Shown here: one piece after another, positions 8,900 through 20,767 of the stretch
Layout of the letters: every line of letters begins with the position of its first letter
How positions within the stretch are numbered: position 1 is the stretch's first letter
NCBI RefSeq assembly: GCF_000764305.2
Contig: NW_025944196.1
Span: 1 to 64,000, forward strand
Direction of reading: 5' to 3'
Source: Hyalella azteca
Taxonomy: Eukaryota > Arthropoda > Malacostraca > Amphipoda > Hyalellidae
DNA: 64,000 nucleotides
Position numbers and translations under genes: made by a program
The notes under the pieces: generated by a model
Told to the model about the DNA's origin: nothing
Seen by the model: only the letters and a program-made list of their open reading frames with translations
Database searches by the model: none

Positions 8900-11800
8900 A
8901 ATTTGACATTAATTTCAACCGCAATTATTGCTGAAATTATTAGAGATTGATTTCTAAATAATTGTAAAGTTAAAATTGCCATCAAATACAAAATAGCAGT
9001 TTATTTCATGTACTTCACGAAAAATTTCTACGAGAATTTCCGTAACTCGCACTAGTATAGTTGGGGATATTATCAAGATAACGGGGAAAAACATCGTGGG
9101 CATCTCGCTTGCGATTTACTTATTTATAAAAAATTCTTCTCGGCTTTTTGCTATTGACAATAATTTCATGGAAAGCTATAATCAGCATTATTTCTTCTCA
9201 TTGTTTGATAAATTAAAGATAATATTCAAATTCATGATTTGTTACTTAATAAAATTTGCATAAGTTGAGTTAATGGCACCGCATGACGATGCTGGTGCAG
9301 GGGGATTAATGATGGCCTTGCAGTGTGAATATTTCATTTTCCCCGAGCCCTTGAAAACTGAAGAGGGCAAGTGAAATAACGCTAAAATGTGGCTGGCATC
9401 ACAACTATGTTTTTTATGTGCATAAAATTTCTATGATAATTTTTATAAGGCTTGCAGCATGTCAAAGTAACATCTTTTACAGTAGAAGAACACTCTGACG
9501 AAAGCAGATAAAATATTTAATTTTCTACCTATCTCTCGCAAATACTTCTCGAACTTACTTCTGTGTTTCCTTCCAAAATTGTGATAGGCGAATTATATTC
9601 GAAGACGAACTGCATTTAAATTCTCTATCAACTAACAACATCAATGACTTACAATTTTATAAGCTTAAGAGTAAAATATTTGAACATTACTTCATTATGA
9701 TACGGCGCAGCGCCGACGAAGGTTTTATAGCGCCAGAGTTGAACGAACCGTAGAACAAAATTCTGAAGGCACTAATGCCTGTGAGAAATTCGTCAATCCT
9801 CACCGTCAATTTGGTTGTTTACTTTATTAAGATGAGGTGCGTCACTGACTGAAGTAATTAATGGCGCCCCCAATAAACTGTCTCCAGGCTGCATTATATG
9901 CTGTTAATAGAAACTTGAGAAAAATCCAGCGAAAATCGAGGAAAATATTTTTTCGAATTTCGATATTTTCTCAACGGCATATCATGGAAAAAGTCTGGGG
10001 ATGATTTTTCATCTAAATAAGTTTTCCTTTGAGATGCACGGAAGACGATTTATTTTACCTTTAATTTTGGCCTTAAACTTTTAGCATGTCGATGGTCTGG
10101 ATGGTTGTACATTTTCTTTAGGTTTCTTTATTAGTTCCACTTTTATTCATTAGATCCGTTATCCAGATTTCATTTGGAGAAAAAGTACCTATAGATTCGA
10201 AGGCAGGGCTTTATTTTTTACATAAAAGGGAGGCACGTTATAGGGACCTCACTGAAAATCAAATCTTTTGTGGTTCCCTTTACCATATTAAATCATTCTA
10301 ATACCAATTAAGTTGCATAATCCGAAGGTCCAGGTTATATAGGACCTGATTTCAGCAGCTTCATTCAACCGTCTGTCACTGTATTGATAGCCGGTGCTTA
10401 AAGGACCTAGTACTTGAGTGAGTGCGCAGGTAAGGTTTATAAATAACAACATAAAAGGTTTGCGAATAGTTTGACAATAATTGCATATGAGTTTTGTCCG
10501 CTTTTCAATTTTATGTGATTTGTTCATTTACTAAACTTCTTTGATGACCCAAACTTATTTACTACCTGTTAACTGTCCGCTGGAATTATTGCCGTTGCAC
10601 TCGAGGCTAGCCAAGACTACTTCAATACGAGCTATTCAACTGCAGCATTATAGTTTTACCGGTTCTCGTGAATTATTTTTCATTCATTTAATTTATATAA
10701 ATTATTATTTTATTTCCATTTTTGATTAGCTTAATCCCAAATCCCTATTTAATTGTGAATATTTCATTAAAAGGTGGCATGGCTAAATTAGTATTCTTTT
10801 AAGACATTTGTCTTTATTGTTTTTGCTTGATTGTCACTCAACTGAACTTATGAATATGCTGCCTGCCTATTCATTTTTATGAAGGCTACTATTTAAGGAA
10901 TTCAACCTGTACTAACATATGTAATTATTAGGTTTATTATTTTCTTCTACAGTTACTGCCTGCCCCTCTCATGCTTCTTATCTTATTCCTTAATTTACCC
11001 CGTTAATTTCACCTGAATTTATTCATTAACAACCACTTAGCTTATTCCTTAATTTCGATCTCAATTCATTCCTGAACTTATTCCTCAGTTTCACTTTAAT
11101 CTATTCAATAATTTTATATTATCAATTCACATCTCTTAATATGTCATTAAACCCCATTTTGCTGTAAACCAGACCACATGTATTTCAGTATACTAGTGAT
11201 TATATACTAGCTGCTATCTTATCTCCCTTTATTGAAACGAATTTCAATTTGGTTACTTAGACACAAAGTGAGTTTTTCTGACCCACCCGCTTTCACGACA
11301 CAGCGGTAACATTATTATGAGAAGGAGACCCTCATGATTCAGTTAATTAAAGCATCAATTAAGAGGAAAGTGCAGATTTAGATTACTGGGACCAGCCGCT
11401 TGACGCTCGGTCAACCTGAGATCGCCGTTCACTGAAGGCCTACTGTTCAAGTATTTATCGTATCTATTTCTCCACTTGTGACTGACCCTTTCAACCATTT
11501 AGAGATAAATGAAATCCACCTTCATCCAGTTGCAAACTTTGTGACAGCCTCAAAATACAGCCTGACATACCAACCTTATTGCTGGTATGTAATTATCGCT
11601 CTGGTATGTCACCAGCATTATTGCTAGTATGTAAGTTCTGAAGACCAATTGGCCCCATCAAACCAATCAGAACGTAGAAACAGGTAAACACACTAGAGCG
11701 TACAATACAGACAAGCAATGTCTATATTACACTGCAATGGCTCATAAGGTTGCACTGTGCGTACAATATGTCAAATTACAATTTGAGAAAGAATAAACAA

Positions 11801-12070
11801 TAAAAAAATAGATATAAGTAACAGCGGTGAATATTAATCGCTTTTGATCAGGCAGGACCAAACTATAATTGTTGTGTTTGTCGGACTGATGTATTGGATT
11901 TGTGTACGCATGTTTTAATTGTTTTGCCGTTGATTACTTCATTTTACGTTCGTTGTTTATTTCATTTTATTCAATTTTATTGAATAAAAATTTTTATTTT
12001 ATTCATTTATTGTTTTTTGAGAGCCATTGAGGCATTCTTTCATGTATTGGTTCATCAGATGGAATGGTGC
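8900..12070. other. No recognisable gene
   Basis: This is three kilobases of AT-rich sequence. Open frames stay below 80 codons and show no family motif. A short phrase around GCTGGTATGT recurs three or four times at 11.56-11.64 kb. Nothing else can be supported. Confidence 0.4.
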
Positions 12071-12236
12071 TTTTTAGCGCATTTTCTCATTTATGGAAAA
12101 AATGCCCTATTGTGCTCGTCATGTCCGTCCGATCGTCCGTCCGTCCGTCAGTCTGACTGTCCGTGACTTCACGTTGTCGACGAAAAAATGCGCTCTCTGT
12201 CACTCACTGCAGTGGGTACTGAGTTATATTTTTTTC
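12071..12236 (-). mobile_element. MITE-like element, copy 1
   Basis: This short non-coding element is bounded by TTTTTAGCGCATTTT and by ACTGAGTTATATTTTT. The inner inverted motifs are GCGCATTTT and AAAATGCGC. The centre is a degenerate run of GTCC/GTCT units. Five more copies occur in this window in both orientations. Confidence 0.7.
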
Positions 12237-12880
12237 CAGCATATTAGCTAAAGCAGTAGTGAAAAAGCATTAGTTTGCAGGTTTGTCTTCATTTTCAGCA
12301 TTGCGATGGTGTAAGTCAAGTGTGAACTTACTGTTTACTAGAATCTAGAACGTGAATCTAACAATAATGAGTTTTCGCGCGGATATTGTTTAACAATTAT
12401 TTGCTTATAATTATTTCTTGTATTTTAGGTGATTTAATTGGCTGAGGATTTAACGTTTCCGTCATTATTGTGGCTTCTAAATCCCTTCGTCCAACTACCA
12501 TACTGCCTTTGGCTACGCGTCATGAACGAGTGCATACGTCTCACAAACTGCATAAGTGCAAAAAGAAAGCTGCTCAAAAGTGCTATATAATAAAATCTTC
12601 TATTTATTGCTGCAAGTACATTTCTCATTATGTAGATGGTTTTGTTTATTTTTTGACAGTTTATTCTATTTCCACGGAAACAATAATGTGCCTCAATAAA
12701 ATTAATTTCATACCAAGTAAAGACATTTTGCTGCTAAATATTTTGGTTTTCTTCCAATCGATTTGTCGTACGTTAAAAAGATTCCTCATAAATCAAATAC
12801 TGAATACGTAGAATAGAATGAGGAACGTTGGTTCTCATCTTGTTTATTTAATGACAGAAATTAGTTTCTCTAGTTCGCAA
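12237..12880. other. No recognisable gene
   Basis: Two overlapping open frames on opposite strands (12434-12811) show no recognisable domain. I treat the region as intergenic. Confidence 0.4.
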
Positions 12881-12885
12881 CACAT

Positions 12886-13015
12886 TTATTGCGAAGGATG
12901 ATTGAGTGAGGACTTTTGGTTGAAGTGATTTATTAAAAATTTTCGGCAATAAATAATTAAAATACCATTTTAATCACCAGTGGCATAATTTGACGCAGAA
13001 GAGTCGGTAGTTTCT
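12886..13015 (-). repeat. 3' flank shared by copies A and D
   Basis: The sequence beginning TTTATTGCGAAGGATGATTG is nearly identical to 1199-1333, downstream of copy A. This shows that A and D arose by direct duplication of a unit larger than the gene. Confidence 0.85.
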
Positions 13016-13354
13016 TTAGTGTCCTTTACCCTATCCTTTGCCTTTTCCCTTACCCTTGCCAGGGGCAGGGAAAGGTTCTGGTTCTGCGATGGCGCCAACA
13101 GCCATCATCATCACCACCAAGGCAATCAGGCTAAGGTTCTGTAGATATTAAATACAAATGACGAGCATATATTCTAAAGTTTCAACATTTTTTTCGCAAA
13201 ATATGAGATTACCGCCAAAGAAAGGAAATTAACTTTATAATTTAATGTAATAATTGTATGCTCTGCATTATTAAGAGTGTCTATAAGCATGATATGTGAT
13301 AGCTGTAGATATGACTCTCAGTCCCAGGTATAGACTTACGAAGAAGGAGGCCAT
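13016..13354 (-). CDS. GK peptide precursor, copy D, with premature stop (2 exons)
   Basis: Exon 1 is 13340-13354 (M-A-S-F-F) with a GTAAGT donor. The intron is 201 bp with an ACAG acceptor, and exon 2 starts at 13138. The signal core and four X-Pro dipeptides (EP-EP-FP-AP) match copy A. After four Gly-Lys pairs and a Gly, an in-frame TAG at 13031-13033 replaces the Lys codon AAG of copy A. The ancestral TAA at 13016-13018 is still in frame behind it. The predicted product therefore loses two Gly-Lys pairs and the terminal Gly-His, giving 40 residues instead of 45. The promoter and splice sites are intact. It could be a functional shorter peptide or an early pseudogene. It is the inverted-duplication partner of copy H at 41 kb. 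Confidence 0.8.
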
Positions 13355-13415
13355 TGTTCAGGAGTCGCTGGATGCAGTTGCGTTCCGAGTGATGGAGTTT
13401 GTCGCTGCACAGGCC

Positions 13416-13423
13416 CTCATATA
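13416..13423 (-). promoter_or_regulatory. TATA box of copy D
   Basis: TATATGAG on the minus strand, 69 bp before the ATG, in the same CAGGGTATATGAGGGC context as copy H. Confidence 0.75.
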
Positions 13424-13463
13424 CCCTGACCGAGGCGCGGCGGCGAAGTCTATTGCGCAATGC

Positions 13464-13565
13464 CAGCACTTCAAAAGCGTGACGACTTTTTGCCAAACTT
13501 TTTGCCAGCACTTCAAAAGCGTGACGACTTTTTGCCAGCACTTCAAAAGCGTGACGAGTTTTTGT
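13464..13565 (-). repeat. 30-bp promoter-proximal tandem repeat, 3 copies plus a partial
   Basis: The plus-strand unit is CAGCACTTCAAAAGCGTGAC followed by GACTTTTTGC. Full units start near 13464, 13506 and 13536, with a 12-bp partial between the first two. The array begins about 40 bp upstream of the TATA box of copy D. Copy H has six units at the same place and copy A has one. Confidence 0.9.
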
Positions 13566-13994
13566 TGTACCTGAAGTCAAATGAATGCGTTGCTCACGCC
13601 TTATTCAAATCGCATGCTGATGGCGATAAGGCTAGCATGAATTCGAGAATTCACCATATGACGAACAATTTGGCCACCTTTCATATCACCAATAATTAGA
13701 TATCCAAAAATTCAGGTCATTCCATTCAGTCAACAAATATCTCGATAATATGAGTAAGGATACATAAATTATGTGAAATGAATGCAAGGACGACCTGCTT
13801 GTCCTCAGATCAAGGTATACGTAAACATAAGGTGGTACAAATTGTACACCTATAGTTCGCCCTGACGATTAAGCCGAGATTTTATGGAAAAAATGTAGTG
13901 AATATCATCAATAAAATCAACAAAACTATCAGTCTTAGGTTATGATAAAGTTGGTGATACGAGGAGCATTTCTACCCTTAAAAACTGATAAAAA

Positions 13995-14070
13995 CTGATG
14001 GAAAAGAATCGGCGACAGGCCACATCAGGCCTACACTTCAGAGCCGACATCACTATGTTATGTTATGTTA
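13995..14070 (+). mobile_element. LINE 3' tail fragment with (TATGT)n
   Basis: GAATCGGCGACAGGCC...GAGCCGACATCACTATG followed by TTATGTTATGTTA. It matches the 3' untranslated end of the LINE whose reverse transcriptase lies at 24.3-25.5 kb. Only the 3' end is present. Confidence 0.65.
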
Positions 14071-14840
14071 AGTTAACAACAAATGCGCAATTCATCAATA
14101 GTACGTAATGAAAATTAATTTAAAACTTCGTTGACATCGTCAAAACTTGATTTTAAAAAGTTACCAACGAAATGAATCGTTTCCAATTTGCCTCTAACTT
14201 ACTAAGCTTGCAGAGCAAAACAGCCATCAGTTTTGATATTATTTAATACTTAAATACTAGTAATTCTTTTCCTGCAACATATTTTCAAACATCAATTTGA
14301 TATAAAGTGATCGAATACAATCCAGTCAAGTGATGGGATTACTTATTTGGATATATAATGCACAAACTTATGAATTACCTAAGTAGAAGAATAATAATGT
14401 AATGAATAGTATTATAACCAGATGCAGTTGTTCTTCTTAATTCGTAAACTTGAAAGGACTCGTTATATATTGTGAACAAACAGGTCTTTGATATTTCAGA
14501 CATAACAAACTTTGGAAAATTTATGTATTCAGAAATTTTGACAGCTGTAGTATTTAGTTTTTAACTCCTGAAACTTTGGTTGGATGCGGGTGTGTTGGAG
14601 GATCAATAAAAACAATGTTAATTCATGCTTCGCAGCGAATTCTATACAAACAGATTTCGGAAGGTCATCTATAGGTGGTCCAATGATATTCTCCAAATAT
14701 GAAGCCAATAAAATGTGTATTTTTAGGATTCTTAGCGTTAGCACCTCATGAGTAACATGCAGACAAGAACTGCGAGAAAAGTTCGATAATTGTAATACTT
14801 CTGTGAAGTACATGATTGTAAATAACAACTATTAAGGAAC
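14070..14840. other. No recognisable gene
   Basis: A 99-codon minus-strand frame at 14529-14828 has no recognisable features. I see nothing else. Confidence 0.4.
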
Positions 14841-15099
14841 ATACGCGAGTTCGAGGTAGCTTGGCGCCATATTCACGAACTGAGGACTAGAAACGACAAG
14901 GGCACACTAGATAGTATGCATAGTATAGTATTCTTCCAATTTCACTTAGTTACAAGAAATTTTTTTACAAGAATGTCAGGTAGGTAAATGTTAGGTAACA
15001 ATTAGAATGCCATCGCTGCCAAGTCAGTGTGAGGTCATTCATGCTATATTGAGTGTCTGCCTTCAAGGCCCGTCAGGCGCTGTACCAACTTCTGCTGCG

Positions 15100-15107
15100 T
15101 ATATGAA
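15100..15107 (+). promoter_or_regulatory. TATA box of gene G1
   Basis: TATATGAA in the context GCGTATATGAAGGACGATG, 68 bp before the ATG. The spacing is the same as in the GK family. Confidence 0.75.
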
Positions 15108-15167
15108 GGACGATGTAGTGATTGATTGCTTCACACGCTCACGAACTATCTTACTAAAGACAATATA

Positions 15168-15669
15168 ATGCCTTCGTTCTTAGTAAGTGGTCTCGTATAA
15201 ATAAATGAAAAATACAGTCTAGCTCTACACATGCTAAAAAGCTGATATATTTGTTGTCTTTCTTCTCGCTCCAAACGGTATTACATATAAGCTTACGACA
15301 GATCTTTTAAATTTCATGTCACTGCTCGGTTTGAGAGGATCCCAGAAATTCTAGCACGTATGGTGGGGTCGAATAATTAGGAATAATATTATGAGTAACT
15401 TTCAGAAAAACTCAGTTCATCAAACTGTTCATTTGAATTAACAAAAGCCAAATAATAACAAATAATAAACTGTACAATTTCAGAAATTCAGATTGATCGC
15501 CCTTGTGATGCTACCTGCCGACGCTCCTGCTGATGCGGAACCAAAATTTTCCTCCGTGCTCGGCATGAGCAAGGATGAAGCTGGAGGAGAAGGAAGAGAG
15601 AAGAGTGATGTGGAGAATGAAGACATCATAATCTGCAAGCAAACCAGAATATTCAAGAAGAGATCTTAG
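15168..15669 (+). CDS. Secreted charged peptide precursor G1 (2 exons)
   Basis: Exon 1 is 15168-15182 (M-P-S-F-L) with a GTAAGT donor. The phase-0 intron is 301 bp with a TTTCAG acceptor. Exon 2 is 15484-15669, ending in TAG. The 66-residue product has a short hydrophobic part (KFRLIALVML), an Ala/Pro/Asp dipeptide-like stretch (PADAPADAEP), an acidic glycine-containing middle and a basic end containing one cysteine (ICKQTRIFKKRS). The exon structure and the TATA spacing tie it to the GK family, but the mature part is unrelated. The mirrored copy G2 at 38.8 kb is intact and of the same length, and it differs mainly in charged residues. The 34-bp minisatellite starts 195 bp after the stop. With one cysteine, disulfide-linked dimerisation is possible (inference). 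Confidence 0.8.
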
Positions 15670-15863
15670 AATATTTTTTTTCTGAATGGCAATTTAAAAG
15701 TTTAAAGGGACACCGAAAACACCGAAATTGGAATTTGATCGTGAATGCACAGTGGTTGAATTTTATCATTGAAGGAAATGACGTGAACATATTAAAATAA
15801 CTGTATGAGTCTCGACGCTGCTAGCCTCCCGAGGTTGTCATTACTTTAGGTATAGGTACTTTA

Positions 15864-16611
15864 GTACGTTAATTTCATTTACGCTATGAATGCCTGAGTA
15901 CGCTAATTTCATGTACGCTACCAATGCCTGAGTACGCTAATTTCATGTACGCTACCAATGCCTGAGTACGCTAATTTCATGTACGCTACCAATGCCTGAG
16001 TACGCTAATTTCATGTACGCTACCAATGCCTGAGTACGCTAATTTCATGTACGCTACCAATGCCTGAGTACGCTAATTTCATGTACGCTACCAATGCCTG
16101 AGTACGCTAATTTCATGTACGCTACCAATGCCTGAGTACGCTAATTTCATGTACGCTACCAATGCCTGAGTACGCTAATTTCATGTACGCTACCAATGCC
16201 TGAGTACGCTAATTTCATGTACGCTACCAATGCCTGAGTACGCTAATTTCATGTACGCTACCAATGCCTGAGTACGCTAATTTCATGTACGCTACCAATG
16301 CCTGAGTACGCTAATTTCATGTACGCTACCAATGCCTGAGTACGCTAATTTCATGTACGCTACCAATGCCTGAGTACGCTAATTTCATGTACGCTACCAA
16401 TGCCTGAGTACGCTAATTTCATGTACGCTACCAATGCCTGAGTACGCTAATTTCATGTACGCTACCAATGCCTGAGTACGCTAATTTCATGTACGCTACC
16501 AATGCCTGAGTACGCTAATTTCATGTACGCTACCAATGCCTGAGTACGCTAATTTCATGTACGCTACCAATGCCTGAGTACGCTAATTTCATGTACGCTA
16601 CCAATGCCTGA
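15864..16611 (+). repeat. 34-bp minisatellite, exactly 22 copies
   Basis: The unit is GTACGCTAATTTCATGTACG followed by CTACCAATGCCTGA. The array is 748 bp. All units but the first are essentially identical. The inverted arm has only 4 copies (38508-38643), and 22.09-22.15 kb has about 2, so the array expanded recently. It is non-coding. Confidence 0.95.
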
Positions 16612-17225
16612 GAACCACGCGGCGATGTAGCGATAACAGACCACAGTTTGCTGCGACCTTGTCAGAGAGTTCGTGGCCACCCTTGTGGTTGTGGCCGCTC
16701 GATCAAAATCGCTCTTCGTTAATATAAGAACAATCTTTTTTGTATTATTCTAGTCTTAAGAGCGAACAACAGAAAACATACGATGACCTAGGGCTCGTTG
16801 TTTGTGCTCAACAGAGCTGAGGCTTCACCGGAGGCCTGTTCGGCTTTCGTATCAAGGCGATCGGCCTAGTCTCAAGGTAAAGGAAAACTACGAATGTCAG
16901 TACTTCTTAATTGTAAAACTTAAATACAGAGCAAGAAAAATTAATCTTGTAGACGGCGATACCCACAAAATAAAGAAATTTGTCAACGGACAACTATCAT
17001 ATACATCGTAAAGGTCTCGGGAGGAAAGACGGCTTGACCATGGGGCTTGTCAGCTGTCGTTCAAGTCGGCGCGATTAAGACAGTGGCCAACTGCTCAGCG
17101 CCTGCGCAGGCTAAGCTTACAATTTGAAGATGAACTTGCTTGTTCACACCAATTTCGGGATACCAATACCCTTACACTCGTCATCTTTAGTGCCTTGCCA
17201 TCATCACTATAGATTTATTCTGTAG
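16612..17225 (+). repeat. Duplicated block B, copy 1
   Basis: This starts AGAACCACGCGGCGATG at the end of the minisatellite and is repeated with about 10% difference at 22147-22744, also directly after a minisatellite remnant. A 69-codon open frame at 16802-17011 is not preserved in the second copy, so I do not call it coding. Confidence 0.8.
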
Positions 17226-17720
17226 CAGACAGAATACGGTGATATCAATGTTAATAATTATACTTTTTGAAATTTCGTCCAAATGTATTCCTTACGCGCA
17301 AAAAAATTATTATTTGGACAGAAATGACACAAGCTTGAGCGAAATTTGAACTTGATTTGAATTTCAATAAATTGAAGAATAAAATAGTGGCAGGACACAA
17401 ACATCCTTACCAAATTAACGTCAAAAAAATATTCCCAACGTCAGAGCGGTCATTCGGACATAGATCAATGCAAGAAACTTTTAAGAGATATTTAGGATTC
17501 TTGTTCGTTGATCAAATTATTTTTGTTTATTTTGTAGTAACAATGAGTAGGGCAATGTTTTAATGATAATATAGTGATCTTCAATGCATTCGTTTGTAAG
17601 GAAATAATATGTTCACCACTAAAGCTCATGGGTATTCACTTTAAAATAAATAGAAGAGATTTTTTATGGTACAAAAGATTCTTCAACAATAATACACAAC
17701 GACTAAATTTTGATGTTATT
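17226..17720. other. Unique insert between duplicated blocks
   Basis: This stretch is replaced by a mariner fragment in the second copy of the region. It contains a 68-codon open frame (17357-17563) with basic composition and no recognisable domain. Confidence 0.35.
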
Positions 17721-17727
17721 TTGACGG

Positions 17728-18560
17728 CACAATTGGACAAGTCAGCATTCCTTACTCATCTAAAAGGATTCAAAATTACGCCGAAGAGACCAGTAACCAG
17801 GCAGGCATAGGTTTCTTACGCCGATTTAGTGCCCAATACGCAAGTAAAGTATAGAGTTATTTGCTGTATCCAAATAGAATTTCAGGAACTTCGTGTCTTT
17901 GTATCCTTAGTCCGGTATTCTAAAATGGCTGTATCAGGACGGTGAGAGCGAGCAAGCATTACAAGCATTAGAACCTCAATGAGCATTGGGAACTCAATGT
18001 ACTTACAGCGTCGGTTAAACGTCACATTTTATATAATTATACTAACCGGCAATAGAATATTCAGTTCTTATCTTTTATCATTGAAACAATACTAGATTAA
18101 CTATAAAGAATACAATAAACTCTAAATTTCCAATCTATTATTACAATATACACTGCAGTGTCACCCAGCTTCAACAAGTACCAAGGGTAATCAAAATTAC
18201 GAAATGAGACCGGTGGGAGAAAATTAGAACAGATTTCGTGTTTATGGAAAATCGGAACACGGCATCATAATTATTAATCAAAAGCCTTGAGATTAAAAGC
18301 AACACTTATTGCGACAATTTAAAATATTAACTTAATCGTCGCAGAAAAAGTCCAACAGCACACGAAGTAAAATAGTTTGTGATGATACGTTGTTTTGAAG
18401 GGGAAATGTCAAGTAAATGATTGAACATTTACTATCGGCCAATGTTGTGCTCGCAAGGGAAGAAAGTATTGCGCTTGTCAAAGCGTAGAAAAGCTATGCT
18501 ATAGGTCATTAATTGTTCTACTTGTTTTCCCTGGCGTTTCGGACGTAGCAGCCTCAGTCG
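17728..18560 (+). repeat. Duplicated block C, copy 1
   Basis: From ACAATTGGACAAGTCAGCA onwards, this block is repeated at 23235-24075 in the same order and orientation with scattered substitutions. I see no coding content. Confidence 0.8.
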
Positions 18561-18699
18561 GGAGCGCAGCCGTGGACCAAAAATTTAACTAGTAAACAAG
18601 CCCCAGCGCCAACGCCTACCCTCATAATGCAAAAACTATACTCAGCCTCACACCCAAGAAGCTCTAGGTAACTGAGTCATCTCACCACACCAACTTTAG

Positions 18700-19018
18700 C
18701 ATCCCAACTTTAGCACCCCTCAGTCCACGCTGAAGAACAATTTTAGTATTCTGCCGTCCTCAGCCCGGCTCGTATGTTGTCTTCCTAGCCGAACTCCCTG
18801 GTGCAGTGCAACATAACTACCGCGTACATACCCTCAGTAGGGCCTGCTGATGCAGGCAGGCTGTTGTTGCTAGCTACTTGCCAATGGTAGTGGTATGGAG
18901 GCAGACGATCAGGGGTTGTGCCCAGGAACATGTTGTTGTTCAATCGCATCTTGAAGGCCCCTATATATTGTAGGCTTCACTCACAGCTTCATCAGCAACA
19001 TTCGAGCATCGGCGGGTA
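18700..19018 (+). repeat. Duplicated block D, 5' part, copy 1
   Basis: The stretch around CAGTCCACGCTGAAGAACAA and CTGCTGATGCAGGCAGGCTG recurs at 24.07-24.30 kb. There a LINE fragment interrupts the block before it resumes at 25.5 kb. Confidence 0.7.
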
Positions 19019-19198
19019 GTCTCATGTGGGCCGTCATACAAGAAGAAGTCTTAAGTCTCATGTGGGCCGTCATACGCGAAGAAGTCTCAAGTCTCATGTG
19101 GGCCGTCATACAAGAAGAAGTCTTAAGTCTCATGTGGGCCGTCATACGCGAAGAAGTCTCAAGTCTCATGTGGGCCGTCATACGAGAAAAAGTCTCAA
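19019..19198 (+). repeat. 36-bp tandem repeat, 5 copies
   Basis: The unit is GTCTCATGTGGGCCGTCATA followed by CRMGAAGAAGTCTYAA. Units start at 19019, 19055, 19091, 19127 and 19163. The paralogous sites at 25.53 and 38.43 kb have a single unit. Because 36 is a multiple of 3, long open frames appear on both strands; I consider these accidental. Confidence 0.9.
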
Positions 19199-19199
19199 G

Positions 19200-19660
19200 A
19201 TAAAACCACAGGTTTTCGATCAAGCGATACCAATTAACAAGTTCCTTCCATTGATCACTTTCTCCGATTTACAAATCATGAACTCATCTTTTCTTGACTT
19301 TGTTTGTATTTGCACAATATTTATACGCAAAATTTGTAAAATATGGAATTTTAATGTTGCAACGTGAACTCTAACGGAACTTATTCCGCAATATTTTCAT
19401 TTACTGAAATAGCATAATTCAAAATGCGCGTAAATTTGTGTTTGATAAAACACATCGACGCGGCCGCTATATGAAAGCGTTTCGATGCTCATCTCCATGA
19501 TGGAGTTTTGCCACAGATGGTTTTATATGAAAATGTCCCTGTTGTTCAGAGTGGTTTCTGTGCTATTCAACCTTTAATTGTACATGATATTGAAAAAACC
19601 ATGAGGTATTTATCATCTAAATATGAGTAGTTTAAGGGGAAAATTACCCATACTTTAATA
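19200..19660 (+). repeat. Duplicated block D, 3' part, copy 1
   Basis: This is repeated directly at 25.57-26.10 kb and inverted at 37.97-38.44 kb. It is AT-rich and I see no gene. Confidence 0.75.
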
Positions 19661-19724
19661 ACCATGTTGTCTTGAACCTGATTATAAGTTCAGGGAATAG
19701 TTCTCAAAGGCAAGGTGGCCCAGT

Positions 19725-19800
19725 GATGGGCAGGGTGGCCGAGTGGTTAAAGTTCAGAGTACCAAGATTGACGCACTGGAGAGGCGGGGGTTCAAATACA
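19725..19800 (+). pseudogene. Degenerate tRNA-Ser/Leu-like sequence or SINE head
   Basis: GGTGGCCGAGTGGTTAA matches the internal A box and D-arm of class II tRNAs, and GGGGGTTCAAATAC matches a B box about 50 bp later. I cannot fold a convincing anticodon or acceptor stem, so it is probably a pseudogene or a tRNA-derived SINE head. It directly abuts the duplicated block at 19796. Confidence 0.4.
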
Positions 19801-20767
19801 ATCAGAATTCAGTTCACAAATAATGTGCTGCAGATTTAATTAGAATGTTTCAAAGAAAAGTGTTGACTGATGTTAGGGAACTATGAAAAATAATTACTGG
19901 AAAAAGAAGCATTTTAAAATATTTTTTAAGCAGTCGATTTTCTCTGTTATAAAATTGTTGATTCTATCTCACCCTTAACTTGTCCGTAACAATATTTGTT
20001 GCTCTTTTATTTAAGCTCTAGAGCGACAAATAATATGGTTAGGACATAAGGATTATTTCACGACGTACAAGCACAATCTTACCTACAGCTCCAGAATATT
20101 ACCTATAGAATTCTCCATAGAGCAGAAAATTAATCGTAACTTAGGGTCCTGTTGCCAAGTTGTGGCATCCAATACCCTTCTTTTCTATGCAGAGTGGGTC
20201 GTAGAGAGAATTTACGGCGGAAACAAATCTTTTTTAGTGAAGGGTCTGTGTGAGAAGATCTACCTTGGTGATCAATTCGTCCTTTGCGAGGTCCCAAGCC
20301 TAAAAGGTCTGAGGGGAACATCATCCTTTATGATCAATAATTCGTCCCATGCGATGTCCCAAGCCTGTTCGCAGAATGGTATTCTCCTTAAGGTCAGCTT
20401 CAAGAGAGTCTGAAAATTTGGGAAAGGCTTTCATCACTTCTTGGGAGTTCGATGCAATTTTATTCAAGCTGATGTTAAACCTCTCAAGTATGGATCTTGC
20501 ACCTTCAAGCGTTTTTATATATTTTTATGGAGTACGAGCACTTCCCATGCAGGCCATTATCGACGTAGAAATTATTTTCTATGAAAGCCTTGGACAGACG
20601 CGTCTGATCGGATTCGTGATGTCTCGCTGCGTATATAGTGTAGTCCGTATTGCGCTATTGTTGGACCGGGTTAATTGCCAAATAGATGCACAAGCCCCGA
20701 TATTGGACAAATTACCAGTGAAGTGCATTATTCTTAAACCAATAGAAGCGAAAGTAATCTTTATCTC

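Larger units (their letters stand above)
14843..15860 (+). repeat. Inverted-duplication block, left copy (peptide gene G1)
   Basis: This block, from GCGAGTTCGAGGTAGC to CTTTAGTACG, is mirrored at about 38.64-39.68 kb on the opposite strand. It includes the whole G1 gene, its promoter and its 3' flank. Divergence is visible but modest. Confidence 0.85.

Noticed and set aside
15864..16611. CRISPR array
   Set aside because: The 34-bp units are contiguous without distinct spacers, and the context is eukaryotic.
19026..19367. 113-codon plus and 80-codon minus frames with repeated peptide units
   Set aside because: They are caused by the 36-bp tandem repeat. Paralogous sites have one unit and no such frame.
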